From: Pelagibacterium halotolerans B2
GTDB taxonomy: Bacteria; Pseudomonadota; Alphaproteobacteria; Rhizobiales; Devosiaceae
Direction: 5' to 3'
Length of the DNA stretch: 64,000 nucleotides
Assembly: GCF_000230555.1 (NCBI RefSeq)
Contig: NC_016078.1
Coordinates: 806,001-870,000 of the forward strand
The notes under the pieces: model-generated
What the model was told of the DNA's origin: nothing
The model's database searches: none
What the model saw: the letters and a program-made list of their open reading frames with translations, nothing else
In this document: in pieces, positions 1 to 9,419 of the stretch
Layout of the letters: each line of letters starts with the position of its first letter
Numbering within the stretch: position 1 is the stretch's first letter
Translations under genes and position numbers: made by a program

Positions 1-1
1 A

Positions 2-1306
2 GCGCTGCGCCACCTCGGCGTCGACAACGTGGAGCTTTTCGATCGCGCGCCCGAAGGCAGGGAAGGGCCATGGGTGACCTACGCACGCATGCGAACGCTT
101 CGTACGGCAAAGGCTGCATCCGGCCCGGCCCTGGGCATCGGGTCGCTGACCTTCCGGGCCTGGTATGAGGCTCAATGGGGGGGCGATGCGTGGGATCGGA
201 TGGATCTGGCGCCGCGAGAGATATGGATGGACTACCTTGTTTGGTATCGCAAGGTGACTCGGGCCAAGGTCAACAACGGCGCCGATGTAACGCGGATATC
301 CATGCGCGAGGATGGCCTTTTGGAGCTGACCGTAAGCGGCCGGCCGGCTCTGGCCCGACGCGTGGTTCTGGCCACCGGTCTTGATGGGCTGGGAGCGCCC
401 AAGCTCCCCGCCATCGCATCGGGGGTGGACAAGGCTTTCGTTGCTCACAGCTCGGACATGTTCGACCTTGAAGGTTTGGCCGGCAAGCGCGTCGGTGTCG
501 TGGGGGCGGGGGCGTCTGCCATGGACAACGCCGCCGCGGCACTGGAAGCGGGGGCGGCCAGCGTCGATCTTTTCGTGCGCCGCAGCGAGCTGCCGCGTAT
601 CGACAAGTTCACCGGCGTCGGCTCCAAGGGAATGACCCACGGCTTTTACGGCCTGCCCGACCCGATAAAATGGGAGTTCATCAACGAGGGCGATCGTGCC
701 GCAGTGCCTCCGCCGCGACATTCGGTCAAACGGGTTTCAGCGCACGACAACGCCCGCCTCCACCTCGAGAGCCCCATAGTCGGCCTGCGAGATTGCGGTG
801 ACCATATCGTTGCCCAGACGCCCAGGGGTGACTATCCGCTCGACTTCCTGATCTTTGCCACCGGGTTTGGCATCGATCTGGCCAGTCGGCCGGAGTTGGC
901 AGACATTGCACCCCATATCCTGACCTGGGGCGACCGGGTGGATGAGCAAAGACGCGCCGCCAACCCGCAACTCGCCCGCGCGCCCTATCTGGCCGATGAC
1001 TTTACCTTTCTGGAGGCCGAACCCGGAAAATGCCCGGCGCTTTCTTCCATTGCCTGCTTTGCGTACCCGGCCGTGCCCACGCACGGCAAGCTCACCAGCG
1101 GCATTCCGGCGGTAAGCGACGGTGCGGACAGGTTGGCCAAGGGCATGGTCCGCTCGCTTTTCGTCGAAGAAGCCGAGGCCCATCTCCAGCGCTTCATGAC
1201 GTACCAGACACCCGAACTTCTGGGCGATGAATGGCCGGACGCCGACACGGTCCGCTCGACCGGTTCCGCGTCTTCCGCCCAATTTCTGCGAAAGGAAATT
1301 TCATGA
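2..1306 (+). CDS. Flavin-dependent monooxygenase/oxidoreductase, 5' truncated by window edge
   Basis: The reading frame is open to the first bases of the window and its first residues (ALRHLGV...) align with residues 61 onward of the flavoprotein at 24359, so the true start and the FAD-binding GxGxxG lie outside. 434 residues are visible. A second Rossmann motif (GAGASA) is seen at about residue 164 and ATG(L/F) motifs follow each dinucleotide domain, as in class B-type FAD/NADPH oxidoreductases. The stop overlaps the start of the next gene (ATGA), so it is cotranscribed with the M19 and M81 genes. The substrate is unknown; by context it may oxygenate or oxidise a nitrogenous compound taken up by the neighbouring transporter. 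It is a paralog of the protein at 24359-25834. Confidence 0.8.
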   Translation, partial: ALRHLGVDNVELFDRAPEGREGPWVTYARMRTLRTAKAASGPALGIGSLTFRAWYEAQWGGDAWDRMDLAPREIWMDYLVWYRKVTRAKVNNGADVTRISMREDGLLELTVSGRPALARRVVLATGLDGLGAPKLPAIASGVDKAFVAHSSDMFDLEGLAGKRVGVVGAGASAMDNAAAALEAGAASVDLFVRRSELPRIDKFTGVGSKGMTHGFYGLPDPIKWEFINEGDRAAVPPPRHSVKRVSAHDNARLHLESPIVGLRDCGDHIVAQTPRGDYPLDFLIFATGFGIDLASRPELADIAPHILTWGDRVDEQRRAANPQLARAPYLADDFTFLEAEPGKCPALSSIACFAYPAVPTHGKLTSGIPAVSDGADRLAKGMVRSLFVEEAEAHLQRFMTYQTPELLGDEWPDADTVRSTGSASSAQFLRKEIS

Positions 1307-2295
1307 CCGATGCCGACCAGTTGCACCGTCAGTCTATCGTCATCGACGGTCTGCAGTGCTCCGATTTCAACCGGGAGCTCTTCGAGGAGGCGCGGCGCGG
1401 TGGCGTGACGGCAATCAATTGCTCTGCGGTTCTGTGGGAGAACTTTAACGGCGGCATCGATTACGTTTCCATGTGGAAGCGCCTCATTCGCGACAACAGC
1501 GACATTGTGATCCCCGTCCGCAGCGTCGCCGATATCAGGCACGCCAAGGACACCGGCAAGCTCGGCATCATCATCGGCTGGCAGAACACATCGCCGATTG
1601 AAGACAGGCTCGACTACGTCGAGATATTCAAGGATCTCGGCGTCGGTATCATGCAACTGACCTACAATACGCAGAACTATTCCGGCGCAGGCTATCTCGA
1701 GGCCAGAGACTCCGGGCTGACCGGCTTCGGCAGGGAAGTCGTCTCCGAGATGAACCGTGTCGGTGTGCTCTGTGACCTCAGCCATGTCGGCGAGCGCACG
1801 GCACTCGATGCCATTGCCCATTCCCAAAAGCCCTGTGCCATCACCCATTGCCTGCCGCGCGGGCTTCGGGATGTGCCGCGCAACAAATCCGATGAGGTCT
1901 TCAAAGCCTGTGCCGAAAAGGGCGGAGTTGTCGGTACGTCCCTGTTCGCACCCGGCCTGGCCGATGGAAACGAAGCGACAGTGGCAAGCGTTATCGACGC
2001 GCTTTCCTACACCCTCGATCTCGTCGGCGAGGACCATGTTGCGATCGGTACGGACTTTTCCCTCAATCGCCCGCGTCCCGGCCCCTGGCTGCTCTGGGCC
2101 AACAAGGACAAGGGCACTGCGCGCACCCTGACCGAGTTCGGCAGCGTCAAGATCTCCAAGCCACTGGGCATTCGCCGCATTGACGAGTTTCCCAACCTGA
2201 CCGCCGAAATGGTTGCGCGCGGCTGGTCGCAGGAACGCATCGGCAAGATTCTGGGCGGCAACTGGCTGCGTGTTCTGGACACGGTATGGGGATGA
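1303..2295 (+). CDS. Peptidase M19 (membrane/renal dipeptidase) family protein, atypical
   Basis: The product is 330 aa. The ATG at 1303 is preferred over earlier frames because it has an AAAGGAAA ribosome site and overlaps the preceding stop (ATGA). M19 hallmarks are present: LTYNTQN near residue 120, DLSHVG near 160, a THC...R stretch, and GTDFS near 250. The N-terminal zinc-binding His-x-Asp, usually DGHND, is replaced by DGLQCSDFN, so two canonical metal ligands are missing. Such M19 subgroups exist and their substrates are not settled. It probably hydrolyses a dipeptide-like or cyclic amide bond, acting with the M81 protein immediately downstream. Function inferred from family and context. 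Confidence 0.8.
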   Translation: MTDADQLHRQSIVIDGLQCSDFNRELFEEARRGGVTAINCSAVLWENFNGGIDYVSMWKRLIRDNSDIVIPVRSVADIRHAKDTGKLGIIIGWQNTSPIEDRLDYVEIFKDLGVGIMQLTYNTQNYSGAGYLEARDSGLTGFGREVVSEMNRVGVLCDLSHVGERTALDAIAHSQKPCAITHCLPRGLRDVPRNKSDEVFKACAEKGGVVGTSLFAPGLADGNEATVASVIDALSYTLDLVGEDHVAIGTDFSLNRPRPGPWLLWANKDKGTARTLTEFGSVKISKPLGIRRIDEFPNLTAEMVARGWSQERIGKILGGNWLRVLDTVWG

Positions 2296-3710
2296 CCCGC
2301 GCTGCGGTCCTTCAATTTTTCCATGAGGCCAACGCATTTTCCCCGCTCAGGGTGACGCGGGACGAATTTCTGACCCGGCACCATCTCAGTGGCCAGGCGG
2401 TGCACGATGCTTTCGCGACGACATCGAACTGGATGGGGGGCGTGCTGACCGCGCTTGAACAGCGCGAGATCGAGACCGAGATTGGTTTGTGCACCGCCGC
2501 CCTTCCAGGCGGTCCGCTCGAGGCGGATTCCTGGTCACGGTTGCGCTCGGAATTTCTGGAGAGTCTCTGGTCGATCGTGGAACGCGGGCCGATCAGCCAT
2601 CTGTTCGTTCTGCTTCACGGCGCACTGGCGGTCGATGGCATATCCGATCCGGAAGGGGCCGTGGTGGCCGAGATGCGCCAACGGTTGGGCGCCCGGACGC
2701 GGATCACGACAACGCTCGATTTCCACGCCAACATCAGCCCCCGTTTGCAGGCGGCAAGCGACGTCATCGTCTCGGGCAAACTCTACCCCCACACCGACAC
2801 GCGTGAGCGGGGTGCGCTCGCCGTCAGGTTCGGCCTCGCCGGCGGTGAACTCAAGACGTGGCATTTCAATCTGGGCATATCGGTGCCCATGCCCAATCAG
2901 GCGACGACCGAGGGGCCGTTCGCCCGGCTGGCCGAACTGAGCGACACTTTTGCGGCGCGAAATGGCGTCGAAGATGTCAACATCATTGGCGGCTTTCCAT
3001 TTTCGACCGAGGCCTATGCCGGCACGAGTCTTCTTGTCACCGGCACGGAAAAGCAAGCGGCTCACGAGGTGTATGAGCGCGTTCTGGACGCTGTCGAGAA
3101 CGAGCGGGACGACCTTCTGCGTCCCGTGTCATCGCCAAGGGCCAGCATCACCCGGCTGCGCGAGCGCCTTGGAAACGGCCGGTTGATATTGGTCGACGTC
3201 GGAGACAATCCCGGCGGCGGCGGACTGGGGGATCGCACTGAATTGCTTGCCGAACTCGAAGCGTTGGGCCGCCCCTACGCCTTCGGCGCTCTTGTCCGCC
3301 CCGATCTCGTCAAGGCTGCCCAGGCCGTTGGCACGGGCGGCACGGTCGATATTCAAAGCGGGCGAGAAAAGCTATCGTGCACGGTTGCCTCACTCGCCGT
3401 CATCCGCTACCGAAACACTGGCGACATGATGCGCGGCGAAGAAGTTTTCGGGGGAGATGGCGCCGTCCTCTCCACGCGGGCCGGATCGATACTGGTCTCG
3501 AGCCTGCGCATCCAGGCCTATGACACGCAGGCCTTTGAGAGCATGAACATCACGCTCGACGATTGTGACATCATCGCGATCAAATCAATTGCGCATTTCA
3601 GGTCATCCTACGCGGACCTGGCCACTGGTGGTATCATACTGACCGACAGCGGCGGCTGGTCATCTCACCGGAGGCGGATTGAGTGGGAGCAGGGTGCGGA
3701 AGGCAGATAA
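2292..3710 (+). CDS. M81 family metallohydrolase (MlrC-like)
   Basis: The product is 472 aa. The N-terminus MTRAAVLQFFHEANAFSP carries the family's HExN-x-FSP signature; TLDFHANIS near residue 145 and DVGDNPGGGG near 305 match the other conserved metal- and substrate-binding blocks of M81/MlrC proteins. The ATG at 2292 overlaps the preceding stop as ATGA and gives the usual family N-terminus; an ATG six bases upstream is possible. MlrC was named for a peptidase that cleaves linearised microcystin, but most relatives sit in amide or dipeptide catabolic clusters with ABC transporters. Here it closes a three-gene run with the monooxygenase and M19 protein. The substrate cannot be read from the sequence. 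Confidence 0.85.
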   Translation: MTRAAVLQFFHEANAFSPLRVTRDEFLTRHHLSGQAVHDAFATTSNWMGGVLTALEQREIETEIGLCTAALPGGPLEADSWSRLRSEFLESLWSIVERGPISHLFVLLHGALAVDGISDPEGAVVAEMRQRLGARTRITTTLDFHANISPRLQAASDVIVSGKLYPHTDTRERGALAVRFGLAGGELKTWHFNLGISVPMPNQATTEGPFARLAELSDTFAARNGVEDVNIIGGFPFSTEAYAGTSLLVTGTEKQAAHEVYERVLDAVENERDDLLRPVSSPRASITRLRERLGNGRLILVDVGDNPGGGGLGDRTELLAELEALGRPYAFGALVRPDLVKAAQAVGTGGTVDIQSGREKLSCTVASLAVIRYRNTGDMMRGEEVFGGDGAVLSTRAGSILVSSLRIQAYDTQAFESMNITLDDCDIIAIKSIAHFRSSYADLATGGIILTDSGGWSSHRRRIEWEQGAEGR

Positions 3711-3742
3711 TGGCTGGAAATTTGATTGCAGATAGCTGAAAT

Positions 3743-3780
3743 AAATAGAAAATCCTCCATCGCGCCCATGATGGATTGGA
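3743..3780 (+). repeat. Partial copy of the dusA 5' end (candidate attachment-site relic)
   Basis: These 38 nt match 28887-28924, the beginning of the intact dusA gene, at 33 of 38 positions. In frame they read NRKSSIAPMMDWK against NRKFSIAPMVDW in DusA, and similarity stops immediately after the Trp codon. The 5' end of dusA is the known insertion point of a family of tyrosine-recombinase islands, which leave a short direct repeat of the gene start at the distal end. No start codon or downstream dusA sequence is present, so this is a non-functional remnant. Confidence 0.7.
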
Positions 3781-4011
3781 AAAAAGAAAGGAATTTCAGC
3801 AAAATCAACTTGATACGATTTTTGATCGTTGCGCGGTCAGTTGTATCCAATCGCCCCGATGCATTCGCGATATGGCCCGGAAAATTCCGTCGGCGCTGCG
3901 CAACTGGGCCGCTGGATCGGACGATTGTCCCAGATGCTTGCTGCAAAAAGGCAAAGCCGGTGGCAGCTCTTGTCAATAGCATGTCGCGAAGGTCCACCTT
4001 AGTCGCGAGTT
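3781..4011. other. Non-coding gap between dusA remnant and atzF, nothing else recognised
   Basis: With the remnant before it, this forms a gene-free stretch of 301 bases between convergent genes. I see no convincing coding frame, terminator hairpin or RNA. It may be debris from a recombination junction. Confidence 0.4.
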
Positions 4012-5817
4012 TCAGGTAGCCACGGCTTCCGGTGAGGTTCCATGGGCCAGATATGAGCGCCAGCCCCCAAGGGCGCTGATGTCAACCGCGCCCTCAATGC
4101 CCGCGGACTCACAGACGAACCCCTTCACGACGGTGCCGTCCTGGAGCACGACGTTTCCGATGCACAAAGGGGACGGGACGCCGGCCATGAAGCCACCAAA
4201 TGCGGACTGGGGCAACGCCCAGATCTCGACGGGAACGGCCACGCCCGCGCCGCGTCCGACCCGGACCAAGCCTGGGCGGAACGGTGGGCCGTCGGCCAGC
4301 GCATACAATGCATAGTCCGGCGCCGTCTCGGTAGCGCTCACGAACCGGCCGCCACGCGACGTGATCTCGGAATTGAGCGGCAGACCGGACATGTGCGCCC
4401 CGCAAACGGCAATGGCGATTTCGTCGTCGCGTGGCTGGGCATCGGGCAACGCCGCCGCCGGACGCAGCCAGCGCGTCGCGCCCAGCAACCCCGTCTCCAC
4501 CGTCAAAGCCAGAGCCGCGGCACGATCGTCTTCGCCGGCGCGGGCCAGAACGGTCATGTTGCCGGGCCTGCCGTCGGCGCGCGAGCCGGTGGGCACGGCT
4601 ATGCCGCACATGTCGAGCAGGTTCACGAAATTGGTATAGGTCCCAAGTCTCGCGTTGGGACCAATCGGATCGGCTTTAATCTCGGCCCGGGTCACAAAAT
4701 TGGGGATCGTTGGGACGCACAGGAGGTCGACACCTTCCATTGCCCCTTCGCATCGGCGCTTGAGGGCCTGTAATTTGTAGATGCCTTCGAAGGCATCCAC
4801 TGCCGATTTTTCCAACCCATCCGAAACGATGGCGAGCGTCGTCGGATGCAGGGTCTCCGGCGCTTCAGTGATCCGGGCACCGACCGCTGCGGTGCGTTCG
4901 GCCACCCATGCGCCTTCGTAGAGCATGCGGGCCACGTCGAAAAAGGGGGTCATGTCGATCGATTTCACGGTTACACCCGCCCGCTGCAGTCTGTCGATAT
5001 CGGCGTGGAAATGATCGGCCTGTTCCATATCACCGAACGTTTCAAGCGTCGCTTCGTCCGGTACGGCGATGGTGACGTCCGCTGGCAGTCTGGCGAGTGG
5101 ACCGAGGCGCATGTCGCGCGCATAGGCATCCGCCGCATCGAAACCGGCCGCCGCAGAAAACACTTCATAGGCATCGGAGACCGTGAAGGCGAAGATAGAA
5201 ACGGTATCGAGGGTGCGGCAGGCCGGCACCACGCCGCGCGCGGACAACAGACCAAGCGAGGGCTTGAGGCCGACAAGATTGTTGAGCGCGGCCGGAACGC
5301 GGCCAGAGCCCGCCGTGTCCGTTCCAAGCGTAAAGCAGGCAATTCCGTGTGCAACCGCCACGGCCGACCCGGACGATGAACCGCCCGGCACGATCTCGGG
5401 ATCGATCGCGTTATTCGGCACCGGATAGGGCGTCCGTACACCGACAAGGCCCGTGGCGAACTGGTCGAGATTGGTTTTTCCCAGGCAGATCGCACCGGCG
5501 GCCCTCAGGCGGGCAACCACGAACGCATCTTCGCCCGGATCATAGGAGAAGGCCGGGCAGGCAGCGGTCGTTGGCATACCCGCCACGTCGATATTGTCTT
5601 TCACGGCGTAAGGAATACCCCAGAGCGGGCGCCCATCCGGCGCGCCGAGCGCGCGGGCTTCGGCAAGCGCGGCCTCACGGGCCTCGTGAATAAAAATGCC
5701 CGGATCGGCCACCCCGTCGAGCCGGCGGAATGCTTCGGCAATTGCGTCTTCGGGGTGCACGCCATCGGCATAGGCCTGGCGCAATGCCGGCAGCGTGAAC
5801 GGCAATTCTGATAGCAT
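4012..5817 (-). CDS. atzF: Allophanate hydrolase-like amidase
   Basis: The product is 601 aa, the usual length of AtzF-type enzymes. Residues 1 to about 450 form an amidase-signature domain with the Ser-cisSer-Lys triad: K73 (AVKDN), S147 in GGSSSGS, and S171 in DTAGSGR. The spacings (74 and 24) equal those of AtzF. The C-terminal 120 residues (from about DEIAIAVCG) match the allophanate-hydrolase C-terminal domain. The ATG at 5817 is chosen because AAGGAC lies just upstream; a TTG two codons earlier is weaker. It is the last gene of the dppABC-dppDF operon, 22 bp behind the ATPase gene. It likely releases ammonia and CO2 from allophanate or a related N-carbamoyl compound. No biuret, cyanurate or urea-carboxylase gene is adjacent, so the real substrate may differ. 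Confidence 0.85.
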   Translation of the reverse strand: MLSELPFTLPALRQAYADGVHPEDAIAEAFRRLDGVADPGIFIHEAREAALAEARALGAPDGRPLWGIPYAVKDNIDVAGMPTTAACPAFSYDPGEDAFVVARLRAAGAICLGKTNLDQFATGLVGVRTPYPVPNNAIDPEIVPGGSSSGSAVAVAHGIACFTLGTDTAGSGRVPAALNNLVGLKPSLGLLSARGVVPACRTLDTVSIFAFTVSDAYEVFSAAAGFDAADAYARDMRLGPLARLPADVTIAVPDEATLETFGDMEQADHFHADIDRLQRAGVTVKSIDMTPFFDVARMLYEGAWVAERTAAVGARITEAPETLHPTTLAIVSDGLEKSAVDAFEGIYKLQALKRRCEGAMEGVDLLCVPTIPNFVTRAEIKADPIGPNARLGTYTNFVNLLDMCGIAVPTGSRADGRPGNMTVLARAGEDDRAAALALTVETGLLGATRWLRPAAALPDAQPRDDEIAIAVCGAHMSGLPLNSEITSRGGRFVSATETAPDYALYALADGPPFRPGLVRVGRGAGVAVPVEIWALPQSAFGGFMAGVPSPLCIGNVVLQDGTVVKGFVCESAGIEGAVDISALGGWRSYLAHGTSPEAVAT

Positions 5818-5839
5818 AGTCAAGTCCTTGTAAGCCGCC

Positions 5840-7471
5840 TTAGGCGGCGGATTTCCGCTTTGGTGCCTGCGGCGCCGCGGAAAGCAATTCTTTGGTGTAG
5901 TCGTGTTGCGGGTTGTCCATCACCTGCTCGGCGGGTCCGATCTCGACCACCTCCCCGGCACGCATCACAATCACCTGGTCGCACAGCAGACGCACCACGT
6001 TGAGATCGTGACTGACGAAGAGATAGCTTATGCCCAGCCGCGCCCTGAGGTCGGCGAGCAGATTGAGCACCACCGCCTGGATCGATACGTCCAGCGCCGC
6101 CGTGGGCTCATCGAGGATCAGGAAATCGGGATCGGGCGCGATGGCGCGGGCGATGCCGACACGCGCCTTCTGTCCGCCGGACAACTGGTGCGGAAACCGG
6201 TCGAGCAGATGGACGGGCAAGCCGACCAGGGTGGCCAACTCCTCGACACGCGCGCTCAGCGCCGAAGCCTCCATCTTTCCCATCCGCTTGAGCGGCTCGG
6301 CGATCGACATGCGCGCCGAATGACGCGGATTGAGGCTATCGGTCGCGTCCTGAAAGACCATCTGAATTTTCGATCGCAATGGATGACGGGCGAAGCCGGC
6401 CGATGGGATCTTTGCAAGGTCCTGCCCCCGATAGAGAATTTCACCGGAAGTGCTGTCGAGCAGCCGCACCAGCATCGACGAGGTCGTCGACTTGCCGCAT
6501 CCGCTCTCTCCAACCAGCCCCACGCTTTGGCCCTCGCGAATAGTGAAGGACACGTCTTTGACCGCATGCACCGGTCCGGACTTGCCGTCATAGGTCTTCA
6601 CGAGGTTTTTCACCTCGATCAGCGGCATGTCCTTGACAGTATGGGGCGCTAGCGGCTTGCGGTCTTCTTCTGGCAAAAGCGAACGGATCGAGACGCCGCG
6701 TCGTGGCGTCGCGTCCATCAGCTTGCGGGTGTAGGGATGGCCGGGCTTGGTGAACAGGCGCACGGGATCGCCCTGCTCGACAATCAGCCCGTCCTTCATG
6801 ACCACGATGCGGTCGCAATATTGCGAGGCGAGGCCGAGATCGTGGGTAATCAGAATGGACGACATGCCCCGCGAGGTGACGAGATCGTTCACAAGATCCA
6901 TCACCGCCTTCTGGGTGGTGATATCGAGCCCGGTTGTCGGTTCGTCCGCGATCAGCAGTTTGGGATCGCAGGCGAGCGCGATGGCGATGACAATGCGCTG
7001 GCACATTCCACCCGAGAGCTCGAACGGATAGGCCTCGTAGCGGGCGGCGGCATCGCGAATTTTCACTGCCTCCAGCGCAGCGATGGCCTTTTGTTTCGCG
7101 TCATGCCGTGTGGCGCGGCTGTGCTGACGCAGTACATCTTCAATCTGGTGGCCAACTTTCCGGATAGGGTTGAGCGCCGCGCGCGGGTTCTGGAAGATCA
7201 TGGAAATTTCCCGGCCACGAATGTCGCGCATATCCCTTTCTGCAGCGTTGCGCAGGTCGATACCGCCATATGTCGCAGCCCCCGCCTTGATGTGCCCGCC
7301 CGCATCGAGGATGCGCATGAGCGCATAGGAGGTGACCGATTTGCCTGAGCCGCTTTCCCCCACGATACCGAGCCGCTCGCCATTGGCGAGATCGAAACTG
7401 ATCCCCTTGACGGCGTTGACTTCGCCGCGCCGGGTCTTGAAGGCGACACTGAGATCGCTAATCGAGAGCAT
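5840..7471 (-). CDS. Dipeptide/oligopeptide-type ABC transporter, fused double ATPase (DppD-DppF)
   Basis: The product is 543 aa with two complete nucleotide-binding domains. The first Walker A is GESGSGKS near residue 40 with an LSGGM signature; the second is GESGCGKS near residue 315 with LSGGQ. Each is followed by the OppD/OppF-type C-terminal segment (for example PGHPYT). The ATG at 7471 is preceded by a perfect GGAGG, so the longer upstream open frame is not used. It energises the importer formed with the two permeases and the binding protein of the same operon. Fusion of D and F is common in alphaproteobacterial transporters for opines, dipeptides and amides. Confidence 0.92.
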   Translation of the reverse strand: MLSISDLSVAFKTRRGEVNAVKGISFDLANGERLGIVGESGSGKSVTSYALMRILDAGGHIKAGAATYGGIDLRNAAERDMRDIRGREISMIFQNPRAALNPIRKVGHQIEDVLRQHSRATRHDAKQKAIAALEAVKIRDAAARYEAYPFELSGGMCQRIVIAIALACDPKLLIADEPTTGLDITTQKAVMDLVNDLVTSRGMSSILITHDLGLASQYCDRIVVMKDGLIVEQGDPVRLFTKPGHPYTRKLMDATPRRGVSIRSLLPEEDRKPLAPHTVKDMPLIEVKNLVKTYDGKSGPVHAVKDVSFTIREGQSVGLVGESGCGKSTTSSMLVRLLDSTSGEILYRGQDLAKIPSAGFARHPLRSKIQMVFQDATDSLNPRHSARMSIAEPLKRMGKMEASALSARVEELATLVGLPVHLLDRFPHQLSGGQKARVGIARAIAPDPDFLILDEPTAALDVSIQAVVLNLLADLRARLGISYLFVSHDLNVVRLLCDQVIVMRAGEVVEIGPAEQVMDNPQHDYTKELLSAAPQAPKRKSAA

Positions 7472-7482
7472 GTTCGACCTCC

Positions 7483-8394
7483 TCAGGTCCGCCGACGCGG
7501 GTCGACGATATCGCGCAGTCCGTCGCCCATCAGGTTGAAGGTGAAGACCGCCAGCATCAGCCAGAGGCCGGGGAACAGAGCCAGCCACCACTCGCCGGAC
7601 ACGATGAAATTGGCGCCCTCGGCCACCATGATCCCCCATTCGGGTGTGGGCGGGCGCACGCCCAGGCCGATAAAGCTGAGACCGGCCGCATTGAGGATGG
7701 CCCAGCCCAGATTGAGCGAGACCTGCACCATCATCGGCGGCAGGGCATTGGGAAAGATGTGAAAGGCCAGCACGCGCGCATCCGAATTACCCGACAGCTT
7801 GGCCGCAAGCGCAAAACCGGATTCGCGTCGGATGTTCACCTCGGCGCGGACAACCCTGGCATAGAATGGAATATTGATGATCGCGGTGGCGATGATGATG
7901 TTGGTCACCGAATTGCCCAATGCCGCGACGATGCCCATCGCGAGCACAAAGAGCGGGAACGCCATGATGGTGTCGAGAATGCGGTTGAGGATGATATCGA
8001 TCCACCCGCCGCGATAGCCGGCGATGGCCCCGAGTACAGATCCGACGACAAAGGAAATCGCCACCGCCGCGACCGAGATCACCAGATCGAGCCGGGTCGC
8101 CACGATCACACGTGAAAACACATCGCGTCCGAGCGCATCCGTGCCGAACCAATGCGCCAGCGAAGGCGGTTGCAGCGCGATGGCGGCATTGGTCGCCAAC
8201 GGGTCGTAGGGCACCACATAGGGTCCGATAAGCGCCGACAGCAAGAAGAATGCAAACATGGCAAATGAGAGCGCCGTGACCGGATTTTCGCGCAGTACGT
8301 AAAGCATATGAGCCAAAGCACCCGATTTCGGCTTTGCTTCCGGTTCCGGACCGGTGGACTTGATCTGATCGGGTGCCAAGGCTGTCTGTGTCAT
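7483..8394 (-). CDS. dppC: ABC transporter permease, DppC family
   Basis: The product is 303 aa with about six membrane segments, a cytoplasmic N-terminal tail of about 30 residues, and the DppC-typical GTDALGRDVFSR motif near residue 95. The inner-membrane EAA-type loop (FALAAKLSGNSDARV) contacts the ATPase. Its start overlaps the dppB stop by four bases (ATGA), which implies coupled translation. It forms the membrane channel with DppB. Confidence 0.92.
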   Translation of the reverse strand: MTQTALAPDQIKSTGPEPEAKPKSGALAHMLYVLRENPVTALSFAMFAFFLLSALIGPYVVPYDPLATNAAIALQPPSLAHWFGTDALGRDVFSRVIVATRLDLVISVAAVAISFVVGSVLGAIAGYRGGWIDIILNRILDTIMAFPLFVLAMGIVAALGNSVTNIIIATAIINIPFYARVVRAEVNIRRESGFALAAKLSGNSDARVLAFHIFPNALPPMMVQVSLNLGWAILNAAGLSFIGLGVRPPTPEWGIMVAEGANFIVSGEWWLALFPGLWLMLAVFTFNLMGDGLRDIVDPRRRT

Positions 8395-9416
8395 TTTGCA
8401 GATGTCCCGAAGCGAGGATCGATCGCGGTGTAGGTGAGGTCGATGATAAGATTGAGCAGCACAAACAGCATCGCCATGGCGAGCACGAAGCCCTGCACGG
8501 CGGCGTAATCTGAAACCACCAGCGCCTCTACGGCATAGGAGCCGATACCGGGCCAGGCGAAGACCTTTTCGACGAGCACATTGGCGCCGAGCACGAAGGA
8601 AAAGACCATGCCCAGCGTCGTCACGACCGGCAGCAGCGCATTTCGGAACGCATAACCGAACAGCACCTTCTGCCGCCCCAGTCCCGCCGCCCGCGCGGTG
8701 CGCACGAAATCGGCGGATAGCGCGGAGAGCATGGCGGCGCGGGTCATGCGGGCGATGGGCGCAAGCGTAAATAGGGCCAGCGTCGCGGCGGGCAGAATGA
8801 GCTGCTTGAGCGCCCCGAACCAGGTTTGCCAGTCGCCGATGATCGCGGCGTCGATGAGAAAGAACCCTGTAACGCGCGGCGGTTCGAGATAGATGAAGTC
8901 CAGCCGGCCAAGCGGTGACGGCGCAATTCCGAGCAGATAGTAAAACACGTAGATCAGCACGATGCCGGTAAAAAAGGTCGGAAGCGACACACCCGCTGTT
9001 ACGAGAATACGGCAGAGTTGATCGATCCAGCTTCCCGGCTTTGTGGCGGCGAGCACACCAAGCGGAATGGCAATGAGGCAGGAAACGATCAGTGCGGTCA
9101 GGGTCAGTTCGAGGCTGGCCGGCAGGCGTGAGGCGAGTTCGACCGAAACGGGACGTCCGGTGGAAACGGACTGTCCCAGATCCCCCTGGATCAACTGCCC
9201 CACATAGATGACGAATTGCTCGGGCAGCGACTTGTCGAGCCCGAGCGCCACGCGCACCTGTTCGATGGATTCAGGCGTTGCAGCAACGCCCGCGAACTGG
9301 ACTGCGGGGTCACCGGGCAAGGCGCGCGTGAGCAGAAAGCTGATCACCACCACTCCGATGACAACCGGGACCGCCTGGGCGACCCGGTTGAGAATGGCTG
9401 CGGCCCGTCCGGACAT
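8391..9416 (-). CDS. dppB: ABC transporter permease, DppB family
   Basis: The product is 341 aa with an N-terminal membrane anchor, the DppB-type FLLTRALPGDPA motif, GDLGQS near residue 97 and an EAA loop (DFVRTARAAGLGRQKV). It starts three bases after the stop of the binding-protein gene. It is the partner of DppC in the inner membrane of a family-5 (peptide/opine/nickel class) importer. Confidence 0.92.
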   Translation of the reverse strand: MSGRAAAILNRVAQAVPVVIGVVVISFLLTRALPGDPAVQFAGVAATPESIEQVRVALGLDKSLPEQFVIYVGQLIQGDLGQSVSTGRPVSVELASRLPASLELTLTALIVSCLIAIPLGVLAATKPGSWIDQLCRILVTAGVSLPTFFTGIVLIYVFYYLLGIAPSPLGRLDFIYLEPPRVTGFFLIDAAIIGDWQTWFGALKQLILPAATLALFTLAPIARMTRAAMLSALSADFVRTARAAGLGRQKVLFGYAFRNALLPVVTTLGMVFSFVLGANVLVEKVFAWPGIGSYAVEALVVSDYAAVQGFVLAMAMLFVLLNLIIDLTYTAIDPRFGTSAK

Positions 9417-9419
9417 GGA

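Noticed and set aside
985..2337. Long minus-strand frame opposite the M19 gene
   Set aside because: Antisense shadow of a clear protein family; no ribosome site and no recognisable domain.
2292..3710. Microcystin degradation
   Set aside because: MlrC-like M81 proteins are widespread, and the other microcystin genes (mlrA, mlrB, mlrD) are absent.
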